Source: Actinomycetota bacterium (GTDB taxonomy: Bacteria > Actinomycetota > Actinomycetes > Propionibacteriales > Propionibacteriaceae). Taken from it: 64,000 bases of DNA. The translations under genes were made by a program, and so were the position numbers. The stretch lies in the NCBI GenBank assembly GCA_020161015.1, contig JAIUOT010000057.1:62001-126000 (forward strand). Direction: 5' to 3'. Under the pieces are notes generated by a model. That model did not search any database, was not told the DNA's origin, and saw only the letters and a list, made by a program, of their open reading frames with translations. Positions within the stretch are counted from its first letter, which is position 1, and each line of letters begins with the position of its first letter. Below, piece after piece: positions 1 through 12,900 of this stretch.

Positions 1-1
1 C

Positions 2-682
2 GTCGGCCCGGTCCTCAACGCCGGGGCGGTCGCCGTGCTCACGATGGGCCCGGACGGTGTCCGCAGCAGCAGGATCCTGTCCCAGGCGACGGCGGGCGTC
101 GCCGGCGTACCCGCGCGCGGGGACGCGTTCGGCTACAGCCTCGCCGCGGGCCAGGGCTACCTCGCGGTGGGAGCCCCCGGTGATGCGGTCGGACCGGTAC
201 GGGTCACCGGCTCAGTCGCCGTCTTCCGGATCAGCGGGACCACGGTCACCCCGCGCGCCCGCATCTCCCAGTCCTCCTCCGGGGTCCCCGGCATCGCGGA
301 GAAGCACGACCGCTTCGGCCACGCCGTCGCCCTGGGCACCGTGTGCACCGGCGTCACCGGCGTGGTCGTCGGCGGACCGGGCGAGGCCATCGGCACGTCC
401 GTCCTCGCAGGAGCGGCCTGGGTCGTCCCGCTGTCGCCGAGCCGGACCTGCACGGCCCGCCAGCTGTACGCGGGCCACGGCCTGCCCGGCAGGCCCGCCT
501 ACGGCATGTTCCTCGGCTCGTCGGTCGGCGTCGCCAGGGACGCCGGGACCAGTCGGGACACCGTGGTGATCGGCGGCGCCGGGGACTACCACCAGAGCGG
601 CAGCCTGATCACCTGGTCGACGCGCACGCACACGACGCTGGCCTCCCGCTCCGAATCCGTCCTGGCCCTCGCCGGACGCTGA
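2..682 (+). CDS. FG-GAP repeat (integrin alpha-type beta-propeller) protein, 5' partial
   Basis: The open frame runs in from the left edge, so the true start and any signal peptide lie outside the window. About 226 C-terminal residues are visible. They contain FG-GAP-like blades: 'FGYSLAAGQGYLAVGAPGD' and 'DRFGHAVALG' followed by 'VVVGGPGEAIG'. FG-GAP blades build extracellular beta-propellers that often bind calcium and ligands. The protein is a paralogue of the next gene: both end with a 'CxARQL..GHG' segment, a 'LGSSV.V.R.AG' segment and a final 'AGR', and the genes lie 26 bp apart. An exported surface protein is likely by analogy with the complete copy. The ligand is unknown. Confidence 0.8.
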   Translation, partial: VGPVLNAGAVAVLTMGPDGVRSSRILSQATAGVAGVPARGDAFGYSLAAGQGYLAVGAPGDAVGPVRVTGSVAVFRISGTTVTPRARISQSSSGVPGIAEKHDRFGHAVALGTVCTGVTGVVVGGPGEAIGTSVLAGAAWVVPLSPSRTCTARQLYAGHGLPGRPAYGMFLGSSVGVARDAGTSRDTVVIGGAGDYHQSGSLITWSTRTHTTLASRSESVLALAGR

Positions 683-708
683 CCCCGAACACCCCGACGA
701 AGGAAGCC

Positions 709-2094
709 ATGACCCGCACAAGGACCCTGATCACCGCCCTGCTCGCCGGGCTGTGCCTCGCGTGCACGCCGTCCGCGCCCCCGGCCACGTCGGCGCCACA
801 GGTCGCGCCGGCGAGTACCTCCACGCCGGATTTCGATCGCGACGGCCTCGTCGACTACGCCTTCGTCCACGCCGTCGGCGACGGTTTCCCCGAGGTGGTC
901 GTGCGCTACGGGAGCGGGAGCTCGCTCACGCTGTCGACCCAGCTGACGATCGGCAAGCCCTCCGGGTACACCGACAACCCCGTCGCCCGCGACCTGAACG
1001 CCGACGGGTACACCGACCTGCTGTTCACCGCCCGCGGCTCGGCGGACGGGCTGTTCGACGAGCAGCAACTGGGCGTCGTGTTCGGGTCGGCATCCGGGCT
1101 CGATCTCACCACGCTGCACCTGCAGGCCGTGCCCGCCGTCGACACGAGCCACCGCGTCTTCTCGCTGGCCGTCGTGACCGGCCCGGCGCCCCGGGTCGCT
1201 CTCGGGGCGACCACGACCCTGGACAGCGGCACGTCCGGAGTGGTGGTCGTCTACGCGCTGAGCCCGGCCGGGCTCCCCGTCGGCGCCGCCAGCGTGCTGC
1301 GTCCCGGCTCGTCCCGGCTCCCCAGGCTCACCGACCGCGGGTCGTTCGGCTCGGCGTTGGCGGCCTCGGGCAGCCAGCTGTTCGTCGGTGCTCCCTACGC
1401 CAAGGTGGGCTCGGCGAGCTACGCCGGCGCCGTCACCGAGATCGTCTTCGGCAGCTCAGGCGTGAGCTCGGCGAAGCTCATCACCCAGAGCACGAAGGGC
1501 GTCACCGGAGCGGCGGGCAAGCTCGACCGGTTCGGCGACAGTCTCGCCGCCCGGGACGGCTACCTGGCGGTCGGCGCTCCGGGTGACACCGTCGGGGGCA
1601 TCGCCAGGACCGGCTCGGTGCAGCTGTTCAGCGTCCGGTCGGCCTCGGTGACACCGGTCAAACGGCTCTGGCAGGGCACGACCGGCGTGCCCGGCAAGGC
1701 CGAGCGGTACGACTACTTCGGCTCCTCGGTCGAGATCGGCCAGGTCTGCACCGGCGTCCCGGCGGTGGTCGTGGGCGGGCTCGGCGAGTCCGTCGCCAAC
1801 GGTCACGAGGACGACGGCTCGGTGTGGGTCATCCCGGTGAAGATCACCAGCGCGTGCCCGGCGCGCCAGCTGTGGGAGGGCCACGGCATCGGCGTGAAGC
1901 CCGCCGACATGCGTGCGCTCGGCAGTTCCGTCGCGGTGATCCGCCAGGCGGGCGAGCCGGCCGACCGGATCCTGATGGGGGGCTGGGGCTCCTTCAGCGA
2001 GGGCCCGAACGGCGTGATGGCCATCTGGTCGGCCACGACACTCACGCAGCTGCACTACGAGAACGACCTCATCTACGGCTTCGCCGGACGCTGA
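709..2094 (+). CDS. FG-GAP repeat lipoprotein
   Basis: 461 residues, starting at an ATG preceded by an AAGGAAG ribosome-binding site. The N-terminus has a short basic stretch, a hydrophobic core and Cys residues in 'LLAGLCLACTPS', which fits a lipoprotein signal (lipobox LAC), then a Ser/Thr/Pro/Ala linker. The mature part is a probable beta-propeller: 'DFDRDGLVD' and 'DLNADGYTD' are DxDxDG calcium loops of the kind placed between FG-GAP strands, followed by blades such as 'RGSFGSALAASGSQLFVGAP' and 'DRFGDSLAARDGYLAVGAPG'. It is a tandem paralogue of the truncated upstream gene. I infer a membrane-anchored extracellular calcium-binding adhesin or receptor. There is no enzymatic motif. Confidence 0.85.
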   Translation: MTRTRTLITALLAGLCLACTPSAPPATSAPQVAPASTSTPDFDRDGLVDYAFVHAVGDGFPEVVVRYGSGSSLTLSTQLTIGKPSGYTDNPVARDLNADGYTDLLFTARGSADGLFDEQQLGVVFGSASGLDLTTLHLQAVPAVDTSHRVFSLAVVTGPAPRVALGATTTLDSGTSGVVVVYALSPAGLPVGAASVLRPGSSRLPRLTDRGSFGSALAASGSQLFVGAPYAKVGSASYAGAVTEIVFGSSGVSSAKLITQSTKGVTGAAGKLDRFGDSLAARDGYLAVGAPGDTVGGIARTGSVQLFSVRSASVTPVKRLWQGTTGVPGKAERYDYFGSSVEIGQVCTGVPAVVVGGLGESVANGHEDDGSVWVIPVKITSACPARQLWEGHGIGVKPADMRALGSSVAVIRQAGEPADRILMGGWGSFSEGPNGVMAIWSATTLTQLHYENDLIYGFAGR

Positions 2095-2180
2095 CCCGCA
2101 CGACGCGTCCTGGCGCGGGTCCGGGTTCCGTCCGCAGCGAACGCCCGGAACCCGGCGGAGGCGGTCGGGACAACGCCGGT

Positions 2181-2186
2181 TAGGAT
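2181..2186 (+). promoter_or_regulatory. -10 element of leaderless lipA promoter
   Basis: TAGGAT lies exactly 6 nt before the GTG start of lipA, so transcription probably begins at the start codon. No Shine-Dalgarno sequence is present. The 98-bp spacer from 2095 otherwise holds nothing recognisable. Confidence 0.6.
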
Positions 2187-2192
2187 TGCCCG

Positions 2193-3128
2193 GTGACCGA
2201 CACCCAGCCCCGCCGGCTGCTCCGCCTCGAGGTGCGCAACGCGCAGACCCCGATCGAGCGCAAGCCACCGTGGATCAAGACCACCGCCACCATGGGGCCG
2301 GACTACCGCGAGCTGCAACAGCTGGTGAAGGACGAGGGCCTGCACACCGTCTGCCAGGAGGCCGGCTGCCCGAACATCTTCGAGTGCTGGCAGGACCGCG
2401 AGGCGACCTTCCTGATCGGCGGCGACTCCTGCACCCGGCGCTGTGACTTCTGCCAGATCGAGTCCCGCAAGCCGTCCGGCTACGACACGGCCGAGCCCCT
2501 GCGCGTGGCCGAGTCGGTGCGGACGATGGGCCTGAGGTACGCCACCGTCACCGGCGTCTGCCGTGACGACCTGGAGGACGAGGGCGCCTGGCTGTACTCC
2601 GAGACGATCCGCCAGATCCACGCGCTGAACCCCGGCGTGGGCGTGGAGATGCTCGCCCCCGACTTCTCCGGACGCCGGGAGCTGCTCCAGCAGCTGTTCG
2701 ACACCCGTCCGGAGGTGTTCGCGCACAACGTCGAGACCGTGCCGCGCATCTTCAAGCAGATCCGTCCCGGGTTCCGGTACGAGAAGTCCCTCCAGGTGCT
2801 GACCTGGGCCCGCGAGGAGGGCCTGGTCACCAAGTCGAACCTCATCCTCGGCATGGGCGAGACGCGCGAGGAGGTCAGCCAGGCGATGCGCGACCTGTTC
2901 GAGGCCGGCACCGAACTGCTGACGATCACCCAGTACCTGCGCCCGTCGGTGCGGCACCACCCGATCGACCGGTGGGTGACCCCGGAGGAGTTCGACGAGT
3001 TCGCCGCCGAGGCCACCGGAATTGGCTTTGTGGGCGTCCTGAGCGGACCATTGGTACGTTCTTCCTACCGAGCCGGCCGGTTGTACCGGCAGGCGATGGC
3101 GGCCCGCGCACGGCAGCCGCAGAACTAG
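2193..3128 (+). CDS. lipA: Lipoyl synthase (radical SAM)
   Basis: 311 residues, normal length for LipA. It inserts two sulfur atoms into octanoyl groups on the lipoyl domains of 2-oxoacid dehydrogenases and GcvH, using S-adenosylmethionine. All cluster ligands are present: the auxiliary 4Fe-4S set in '[12 protein letters not shown]', the radical-SAM CxxxCxxC motif in 'CTRRCDFC', and the C-terminal 'RSSY' serine that ligates the auxiliary cluster. The GTG start is supported by the leaderless -10 box and by the typical N-terminus '[19 protein letters not shown]'. The DUF4191 gene follows 15 bp downstream, a frequent actinobacterial pairing. lipB is not in the window. Confidence 0.97.
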   Translation: MTDTQPRRLLRLEVRNAQTPIERKPPWIKTTATMGPDYRELQQLVKDEGLHTVCQEAGCPNIFECWQDREATFLIGGDSCTRRCDFCQIESRKPSGYDTAEPLRVAESVRTMGLRYATVTGVCRDDLEDEGAWLYSETIRQIHALNPGVGVEMLAPDFSGRRELLQQLFDTRPEVFAHNVETVPRIFKQIRPGFRYEKSLQVLTWAREEGLVTKSNLILGMGETREEVSQAMRDLFEAGTELLTITQYLRPSVRHHPIDRWVTPEEFDEFAAEATGIGFVGVLSGPLVRSSYRAGRLYRQAMAARARQPQN

Positions 3129-3143
3129 ACCCGGAGCACCGAG

Positions 3144-3905
3144 ATGGCGAGCGAGAAGGCCAAGGAACTGGCCGCCAAGCAGAAGGCCGAAGTGAAGGCC
3201 GCCAAGCTGGCGAAGAAGAACTCCACCAACCCCGCGGACTGGCCGTGGTACCGCCAGATCTGGCAGACCTACAAGGTGACCGCCGAGGTCGACAAGCAGC
3301 TCAACCTGCTGCTCGCCGGGTCGTTCCTCGGCGTCGTCGCGCTGTCGGTCGTGGTCGGCATCTTCCTGCCGCCGTGGTGGATGTGGCTGCTGATCGGCGT
3401 GATGGGCGGGCTCACCGCCGCCCTGTGGGTGATGCTCGACCGCGCGAAGAAGGCCACCTTCACCCGGTACGCCGGACAGCCGGGCTCCGCCGAGGTCGCC
3501 TTGTCGATGCTGGACAAGAAGAAGTGGTTCTACACCCCGGTGATCACCGCCACCCGCCAGCTGGACGTCGTGCACCGCGCGGTCGGCCCCGGCGGCATCG
3601 TGCTCATCGGCGAGGGTGCGGCGAGCCGCGTGAAGCCGCTGCTGGCCAGCGAGACCAAGAAGCACGAGCAGGTCGCCTACGGCGTCGTGGTGACCACGAT
3701 CGTGATGGGCGACGGCGAGGGGCAGGTGCCGCTGGCCAAGCTCGCGGACACGATCAAGAAGCTGCCGCGCAAGCTCGAGGCCAGCCAGGTCAACGACCTG
3801 AAGGCCCGACTGCGGGCGCTGGACGCGGTGCGGCCGAAGGTGCCGATCCCGCGCGGGCCCCTGCCCACCATGAAGGGCGTCAACCGCGCGATGCGCGGGC
3901 GCTGA
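3144..3905 (+). CDS. DUF4191 family membrane protein
   Basis: 253 residues. A Lys/Ala-rich basic N-terminus ('KAKELAAKQKAEVKAAKLAK') leads to a 'WPWYRQIWQTYK' segment and two closely spaced transmembrane helices at about residues 52-97. A soluble C-terminal domain of about 150 residues carries a 'GPGGIVLIGEG' loop. The family is confined mainly to Actinobacteria and usually lies directly behind lipA, as here, probably in the same transcript. Its function is not established. A link to lipoate metabolism rests only on gene order. Confidence 0.85.
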   Translation: MASEKAKELAAKQKAEVKAAKLAKKNSTNPADWPWYRQIWQTYKVTAEVDKQLNLLLAGSFLGVVALSVVVGIFLPPWWMWLLIGVMGGLTAALWVMLDRAKKATFTRYAGQPGSAEVALSMLDKKKWFYTPVITATRQLDVVHRAVGPGGIVLIGEGAASRVKPLLASETKKHEQVAYGVVVTTIVMGDGEGQVPLAKLADTIKKLPRKLEASQVNDLKARLRALDAVRPKVPIPRGPLPTMKGVNRAMRGR

Positions 3906-3914
3906 TCGCTGACC

Positions 3915-5711
<1,797 letters not shown>

Positions 5712-5715
5712 CGCC

Positions 5716-6996
5716 CTATTTCGACGCGCGCGCCAGCGTGCAGTCGTTGCCGGACAGGCTCGGCAGTGCCTTCGCCGACAGGACGATCCCCACGTCCACG
5801 CCGGAGCAGGTCGTGCCCTTCAGCACCCCCCCGGCGGTGTCGGTGTAGATCAGCGCCGCGCGCTTCGACCCCGACACCCGGTTGCCGGAGATCGTCGGCG
5901 TGGCCTGGTCGCCCACCTGGATGCCCACGTCGCCGCCGGCGATGCGGTTGTCGCCGAGCACGGCCGTCGACGTGCCGACCACGGCCACGCCGACGCCGTT
6001 GCCGGTGAACCGGCTGCGCTCGATCGAACCCTCCGCCGCGCCGATGAAGCAGGCGCCGCACTGGCCGTTCTCGGCGAACCGCGAGGTCAGCACGCTCACC
6101 CGGTGCCCGCCGCCGACGGCGAGCCCCGCCCACGCGTTGTCCCGCAGCACCACGTCGGTCAGTTGCACCGTGGTGCGTCCCGGCGACGTGGTCCCGGACG
6201 CGGACGCCAGGTCGAGCCCGGCGCCGCCGCGCTTGTCGCTGCTCGTCCGCGCACCCTCCAGCGTGACGGCGTCGAGGGAGACCGATGTGGACGCGCTGGC
6301 GATCAGCACGCTGCCCGGGGCCGCGTGGTCGCGGGAGACGGTGAGCTGTTCGAGGCCGACGAGGTCGGGCGAGATCACCAGGACGCTGACGTCGGTGGCC
6401 GAGGACACCAGCCGGGTCTCTTCCCTGCCTGCGCCGGACAGCGTGATCCCGTCCAGCAGCACCAGGCTGTGGCTGAGCCGGTACTCCCCCGCCGCCAGGT
6501 TGAGGGTCGCCCCGGGCGCGGCGGTGGCGACGGCGGCCAGCAGGTCTTCGCCCTCGCCCACCGGCACGCTGCGGCGGTTCCCGGTGGCGCCGGTGAGGTT
6601 CGCGGTGATGCGCGCGAGCACGGCCAGGGCCACGTCCGACTCGGCCCGGACGCCGGCCAGCCCGTCCTTCAGCCCGTCGACGAACGCCTGCTTGTCGCAG
6701 CCCGCGGAGAGCTGGTCGTTGGCGGTGGACAGGGCCTGCTGGAGGCCCGCGGCGGCGGTCTCGGGGTCGGGAGCCGGCTCAGACGGGCCAGATGCCTGCG
6801 GTGAAGCGGCGGTTGTCTCGTACGACGCAACGTACCGGTCCACTGCCGTCACCACCGCCGACACTGCACTCCGGCAGGGATCGGGCGTCGGTGAAGGCGT
6901 CGGTACCCGCGGTGGGGTCGCGCCACAGCCACCACAGGCCACCAACACCGCTGCGGCAACCAGCGTTCGGGCCGTCCTCACCGAGCGAACATACAC
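5716..6996 (-). CDS. Right-handed beta-helix repeat lipoprotein
   Basis: 426 residues from a GTG start. The signal is lipoprotein-like: a basic start, hydrophobic core 'TLVAAAVLVAC' and lipobox LVA-C with Cys21, then a Pro/Thr/Ser linker. Residues about 40-155 are helical with a Cys pair. From about residue 165 there is a parallel beta-helix of NosD/pectate-lyase-like character: 'LSGAGREETRLVSS', 'SRFTGNGVGVAVVGTSTAVL', 'NRIAGGDVGIQVGDQATP', 'SGNRVSGSKRAALIYTD'. Such proteins bind or cleave polysaccharide or act as surface scaffolds, but no catalytic site can be assigned. The first 218 bp overlap the 3' end of the giant gene in another frame. The stop codon is only 4 bp from that of the convergent ABC-F gene. 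Confidence 0.8.
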   Translation of the reverse strand: MYVRSVRTARTLVAAAVLVACGGCGATPPRVPTPSPTPDPCRSAVSAVVTAVDRYVASYETTAASPQASGPSEPAPDPETAAAGLQQALSTANDQLSAGCDKQAFVDGLKDGLAGVRAESDVALAVLARITANLTGATGNRRSVPVGEGEDLLAAVATAAPGATLNLAAGEYRLSHSLVLLDGITLSGAGREETRLVSSATDVSVLVISPDLVGLEQLTVSRDHAAPGSVLIASASTSVSLDAVTLEGARTSSDKRGGAGLDLASASGTTSPGRTTVQLTDVVLRDNAWAGLAVGGGHRVSVLTSRFAENGQCGACFIGAAEGSIERSRFTGNGVGVAVVGTSTAVLGDNRIAGGDVGIQVGDQATPTISGNRVSGSKRAALIYTDTAGGVLKGTTCSGVDVGIVLSAKALPSLSGNDCTLARASK

Positions 6997-9900
6997 CCGC
7001 GATGTCGTCGACCTGGCTCACCAGCGGCAGGCACGCCCCGCCGGCGGCGAGCGCGGTGCCGGCCGGGCAGCCGGCCCGCAGGCCGCTGAGCGGGCTCAGC
7101 GGCGACAGCGGCCCCACCGTGCCCACCAGCACGAGCGCGGGAGCGTCGACCGGGGCAACGGCGCGCCACAGGGCACCCGCCCACCGGGCGAAGTCCGCGG
7201 GGTCGGGGGTCGGACGGAAGTTGTTCTCCAGCGGCACCACGCGGACGCCGTTCACGACCACCGGCTTGAGGTAGCTCGACAGCGACTTCGAGCTGACCTT
7301 CGACAGCCACCCCTGTCCGGCGGACAGGACCCGGGCCACCAGCGGGCCGGACTCCAGCGACACCCGGGCGAGCATCCCGGCCAGGATCTTCGGCACGCGC
7401 ACCGTGATCGGCTCGCCGCGGAAGCTGCCCAGCGGCGTCCACGACCAGGCGAACGACTTGCCGTTGGCGCGCCAGCGCGGGTCGACCGCTGCGCTGTGCT
7501 TGATGTAGGTGTCCCAGCCGTAGCCGCCCACCACCATGTCGGAGTAGTCGGGGTTGACGCCGGTTGCGGTCGAGGCGTTGACCAGCGCGGGGTCGTCGAC
7601 CGAGGCGAGCACGTCGTTGTCCCTGCCGCCCCACAGGGCGTCCTGGCCGGTGCCGCCGATCACCCAGTCCCGGCCCGCGCCGCCCATCACCAGGTCCGCG
7701 CCGTCGGTGTCCACGCCGTAGGAGCCCGGCCGCCCGTCGGTGATGTCTGTGCTGCCGAACCACACCAGCGGGCTGGCGCACGTCGTGCTCAGCGTCCCGT
7801 CCGCGCACAGCGGCAGGCGGCCGTTCCACGCCTTCAGCAGCTTCGCGAACGCCTTCGTCTTGCGGGTGACGCTGGCGATGATCACCCGCGTCAGCAGCGT
7901 GCCGTCGTTGAACGGACGGTTCCAGCTGCTCTCCACGACCCGCCCGGAACTGTCCAGCGCCCAGGAGTCGGCGAGGGCCTCCGCGCCGCTGACCAGGTCG
8001 TCGCCCCAGCCACCGTCGACGATGTCGTCGTCCCAGCCGCCGAAGAGCACGTCGCTGGAGTAGCGCACCTTCTTCGGCTGCGAGGCGTTGATGTCGGAGT
8101 TGGGCGCCCACGCCTCGTCGCCGAAGAGGACGTCGTCGCCGGTGCCGCCGGAGAGCCAGTCGTGGCCCCAGCCGCCGACGAGGTGGTCGTTGCCTGCGTC
8201 GCCGTACAGGACGTCGTTGCCGCCGCCGCCGTAGAGGGCGTCGTTGCCGGCCTCGCCGTGCAGCTCGTCCGCGCCCCACACGTCCAGCAGGCCGGTGCCG
8301 CTGGTCGCCAGCTGGGTGGCGGTGATCCGCGGGAACAGCCAGGTGCGCGCGTCCGGTCCGCCGTCGGTGTAGTCGAGGAGCACGACGACCCGCAGCACCG
8401 TCGCGCCCAGTGCCCCGGCGGCGACGGACGGGACGCCGGTCAGCCCGGCGAGGATCGCGGCCACCGGGGTGAGCCGGAGCACGTAGCCGTTGTCGCCGAC
8501 GAGGACGTCGGAGTCGCCGGTGGTGACGGTGTCGTCGTTCCGACCGGCCTGCGTGCCCGCCCCGCCGAACAGGATGTCGCGGCCGTCCGGGCGGTCATCG
8601 ACGGTGACCAGCGAGAACAGCGCCGAGCTGCCGCCGATGATGTCGTCGCTGCCACCGTTGCCGAAGATGACGTCGTTGCCGCCGCCGCCCTCGATGTAGT
8701 CGTCGCCGTCGGTGAGGGCCAGCTCGGACGGGCTCAGCACGAGGTGGCCCTGCGCGTCGCGGGACGCCCCGACGGCCAGGTCGATCGAGCCGTCGCCCTG
8801 GATCACGTCATCGCCCAGCTGCCCGAACACCACGTCGTTGCCCGCCCCGCCGGCGAGGTCGTCGTCGCCGAACGCCTTCACGGCTGCCTTGAGCGCCAGG
8901 ACGTCGTGGTCGAGGAGGGTGATCCGCAGGAACGACGGGTTCCAGCCGGTCGCGGTCCGCGTCCAGGCCTGGTCGACGCGGGCGCTGTCGCCGAACAGCA
9001 GGTCGGTGCCCACGCCGCCGTCCACCCGGTCGTCGCCCTGGCCGCCGACGAGCAGGTCGGCCCCGTCGCCGCCGCGCAGGACGTCGTTGCCACCGAGCGT
9101 GTCACCCCAGGCCGACACCCGGCGCTGGAGCAGCTCGTCGAAGGACAGGGTCTGCGCGACGTAGCCGAGGTCGCCGACCACCACGTCGTCGCCCGCGTCG
9201 CCGGACAGGTCGTCCGCGCCGGTGCCGCCGATGACGATGTCGTCGCCGGCGCCCGCGGCCACGGTGTCGTCGCCGGCCACGGCCGGCGTGACGGCGAGCA
9301 CGAGGCCGACGAGCGTCTCGGTGTTGGTGGAGAAGTCGCCGGGCCCGCCCCAGCCCGCCACACCCGCGGCCACCGCGGCCAGCGCCGCGTACTCGGACGC
9401 GCTCAGCACGCCGTCGGCCAGCCCGGTGAGGACCGGCACGGCGTCCACGGCGAACCAGAGGACGAGCCCGTGGTCGCCGACGACGACGTCGCGGCCGCTG
9501 CCGGTGGTGATCCGGTCGTCGCCCTGGCCGCCGAAGACCACCAGCGGGAGCGTCGAGCCGGACGCGTCGAGGGTGTCGTCGTCGGAGGCCGTGGGCAGGC
9601 TGCGGTCGGGGCCCTGCAGGTGCAGCACCACGAAGCCGTCCTCGCCGTCGGTGAGGGTGGCGACCACCGTGTCGTCGCCCAACCCGGTGGACAGCCAGGT
9701 GGTGGTGCGGACGCCGTCGCGCCGGAAGGCGCCGTCGAGCCGCAGGTGGTCGTCGCCCGCGCCGAGCCACACCCGGATCCCGCCGGAGAAGTCGCCGCCG
9801 TCGGCCGCGTAGCTGATCGCTCCCGCGGCCAGGCCGAGCATCGCGATCTCCGCCCAGTCCGCCACCGCTGCGTCGCGGTCGCGGGCCGCGGTGATCCGGT

Positions 9901-12900
9901 CGGTGACCAGCACGTCCTCGTCGCCGGCGGTCGAGGCCTGGTCGCTCACCAGCAGGGTGTGGTGGCCGGCGCCCAGCTGGAGGTTGATCGTGCCGCGGAG
10001 GTCGTCCAGCACGCCGCCGAGGGCGTCGGGGTGCCCGTCGAGGCGGACGTCGGCGATCGAGGAGACGTACACCCGGTCGTCCCCCGCGCCGAGGTCGACG
10101 TTCGTCGTCGCCGTGGTGCCGCGGACGTTGAGCACGTCGTCGCCGGTGCCGAGGGCCAGGTCGAGGGTCTCGACGCCGGTGTAGGTGATGCCGTCGGTGC
10201 GCAGCAGTCCGTCGATCGCCGACGTCGCGCCGGTCGCGGTCAGCACGTACTGGACGGGGTGCGCGGGATCGGCGTTCGCCTCTCCGCGGAACCCGATCAG
10301 GTAGCCGGTGCCGACCTGCCACACGTAGACCGACGCGGCACAGACGGTCTCCCCGCCGAGGCCACAGCTGGTGGCGTCGGGGAAGATCAGCGTCTGGAGG
10401 GCTGCGGCGAGGTCAGCGGCGCTCGTGCCGGCGGCCACCACGATGCTGCCCAGTGCGCTGCTCACGCCACCGACCAGCCGGGCGAGGCCGAGGGTGAAGC
10501 TCCCGGCGGCCGGGTTGACCGCGTACAGCAGGTCGAGCGAGCGGCCGAGCGCGTCGAGCGCGGCCCGCGCCACCATGTCGAGCCCGGTCAGCGTCGTCCC
10601 GGTCAGCCACCCGAGGTTGGCGTTGGTGTCGCCAGAATCGTCGAGGGTGACCGTGTCGTCGCCCGCGCCGCCGTCCAGCAGGAGCGTGGCCGCGAGCAGG
10701 TCGAGCAGCCCGTCCGCGCTGCCGACCACGATCGTGTCGTCGCCCGCGGCGCCGGCGATCCGGGTGTGGCCGTCGATCGTGCGGACGACCACGCGGTCGT
10801 CGCCGTCTCCGGCGTCGACCTCCGTGGTGCCGGAGTGGGTCGACTCGACCGTCAGGGTGTCGGCGCCGCTGCCCAGCAGCAGCTGGACGGCCTCCGCGTC
10901 GAGGTAGGTGACGCCGGAGTCGAGCATCCCGAACCCGGTGAGGGAGTCGCCGTCCAGCGTCCCGGAGGCCCCGGCCGTCCGCGCGCGGTCGTCGAACACC
11001 ACCGAGTCCACCTGGCCGGTCTCGATCGCCGCACCGGTGGTGGCGGTCACCGGGTGCGGGTGCCCGGACGACTCGCCGGGCAGCAGCACGGGCAGGTAGG
11101 TGTCGATCTCGATGTCGTAGTCGGGGTCCGGGTCGTTGCCGCCGGCGACCACCAGGGCGCCCTGGACGGCGGCGAGGGTGGTGGTGGCGAAGGACACCGT
11201 GGTGGTGGTCCCGTCCGCGGCCCGGACGGTCACGTCCGGCGCGCTGCCGCCGACCTGGATGCGGTCGCTGCCCAGGCCGCCGAACACCGACACCGCGACC
11301 TCGGCGGAGGTCGACAGCACGTAGATGCGGTCGTCGCCCTGCATGCCGTAGACGACCAGCTTCTCGATGTTGGCGTAGCTGACCTGGATCCCGCTGCCCC
11401 AGATGCCGTCCGCGGTGATCACGAACAGGTTGTTCGACTCGTCGCCGACGATGACGACCAGGTCCTTGCCGCCGCCGCCGTCGATGTCGACCGGCGAGTT
11501 CAGCGAGTAGGTGATCTGGTCGGAGCCGGCGCCGGTGTTGATCGCGGCGAGGGAGTCCTTGTCCACGAAGGTGCGGACCACGAAGATGTCGTCGCCGTCG
11601 TTGCCGTTGAGCGAAATCGCCGCCTGGTTGCGGTAGACCTCGAAGATGTCGTTGCCGTCGTTGCCGTTGATCGTCGCTGCCCGGTGGACGCCGTCGGAGA
11701 GCCAGCCGCGGGTCGACTCGAAGGTGGCGCCCGCCCCGAACTCCACGTTCGCCACGTAGTCGGTGAACACCTGGCCGATGCGCGTGAGGTCGTTGCCTGC
11801 GCCGAGGTCGGCGGTCACGCGCGCGGCCGTGCTGTCGAAGGCGACCACGTCGTCCCCGCCCAGGGTGTTCAGGGCGACGCCGGTGATGTCGGCGGCGTAG
11901 GTGACCCACTCCGCGGCCGTCCAGGCACCGGCCACCGCCGCGGTCAGGGAGGCCACGAGCCCCAGCGCCGCGGTGGCCCGGAGCAGCAGGACGTCGGCGA
12001 GGCCGGTGCCGTTGATCGTCAGCACGTGCGCGAGGTCCGCGTCCGTGACGTCGATCCGGGACGTGCCGTTGCCCCACAGGTGGACGGTGGTGGTGTCCGC
12101 GCCGAGCCCGCCCTCGAGGTGCAGGCGGCCGGCCAGCGCGTTCGGCGTCGCCGGGGTGTCCGGGGTCTCGTTGACGGTGAAGGCATCGTCGCCGGCCCCG
12201 CCGTCGACCAGGGTCGCGACGCTGGTCGACGCCACCAGGACGGTGTCGTCGCCGCTGCCCAGCAGCACCGACAGGGCCTCAGCGGTGCCGTAGGTGACGG
12301 TGCCGGGCATGCCGAAGCCGGTGACGGTCGTGGCGCGGACGACACCGGCCAGGTCGGCGAGCGACCCGCTCGCGTCCAGCACGACGCTGTCGGTGCCCGC
12401 CCCTCCGGCGAGGGTGACCTCGCCGTCGATGCCGGTCAGCACGCTGCCCGCGGCGCCGCCGGTCGAGGAGAGCCGGACGGTGTCGTCGCCGGCACCGGCG
12501 TCCACGAGGGTGGTGCCGCCGTGCGTGCCGAGGACCGCCAGCAGGTCGTCGCCGGAACCGAGCTGCAGGGTCAGCGCCTCGACACCCGCGTAGGCGATCC
12601 CACCGGTCATGCCGAGCCCGGTGATCGCCGTGGCGGTCAGCGTGCCGGTGTTGTCCGCGCCGTCCGCCGCGTCCGAGGTGACCAGCGTGTCGAGGCCGGC
12701 CTGGTCACCGGTCGTGCCGAGGTCGAGGGTGAGCAGGGCGCCGATGCCGTTCAGGGTGCCGCTGCCGATCGTCCAGTCGCCGCTCGCCGCGCCGCTGCCG
12801 ACCAGCACGAGGTCGTCGCCCGACCCGGTGGCGACGGTGTGGGGCACCGCGATGCCGCGGACGGCGACCCGGTCGCTGCCGTTGCCGGTGTCGATCGACA

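Noticed and set aside
5712-5715. A terminator between the convergent ABC-F and lipoprotein genes
   Set aside because: Only 4 bp separate the two stop codons and no convincing hairpin was found at the junction.
7000-7500. LPXTG sortase signal or type I secretion signal at the C-terminus of the giant protein
   Set aside because: The tail has no LPXTG-like motif, hydrophobic helix or basic end, and it contains Cys pairs, which are unusual for type I substrates.
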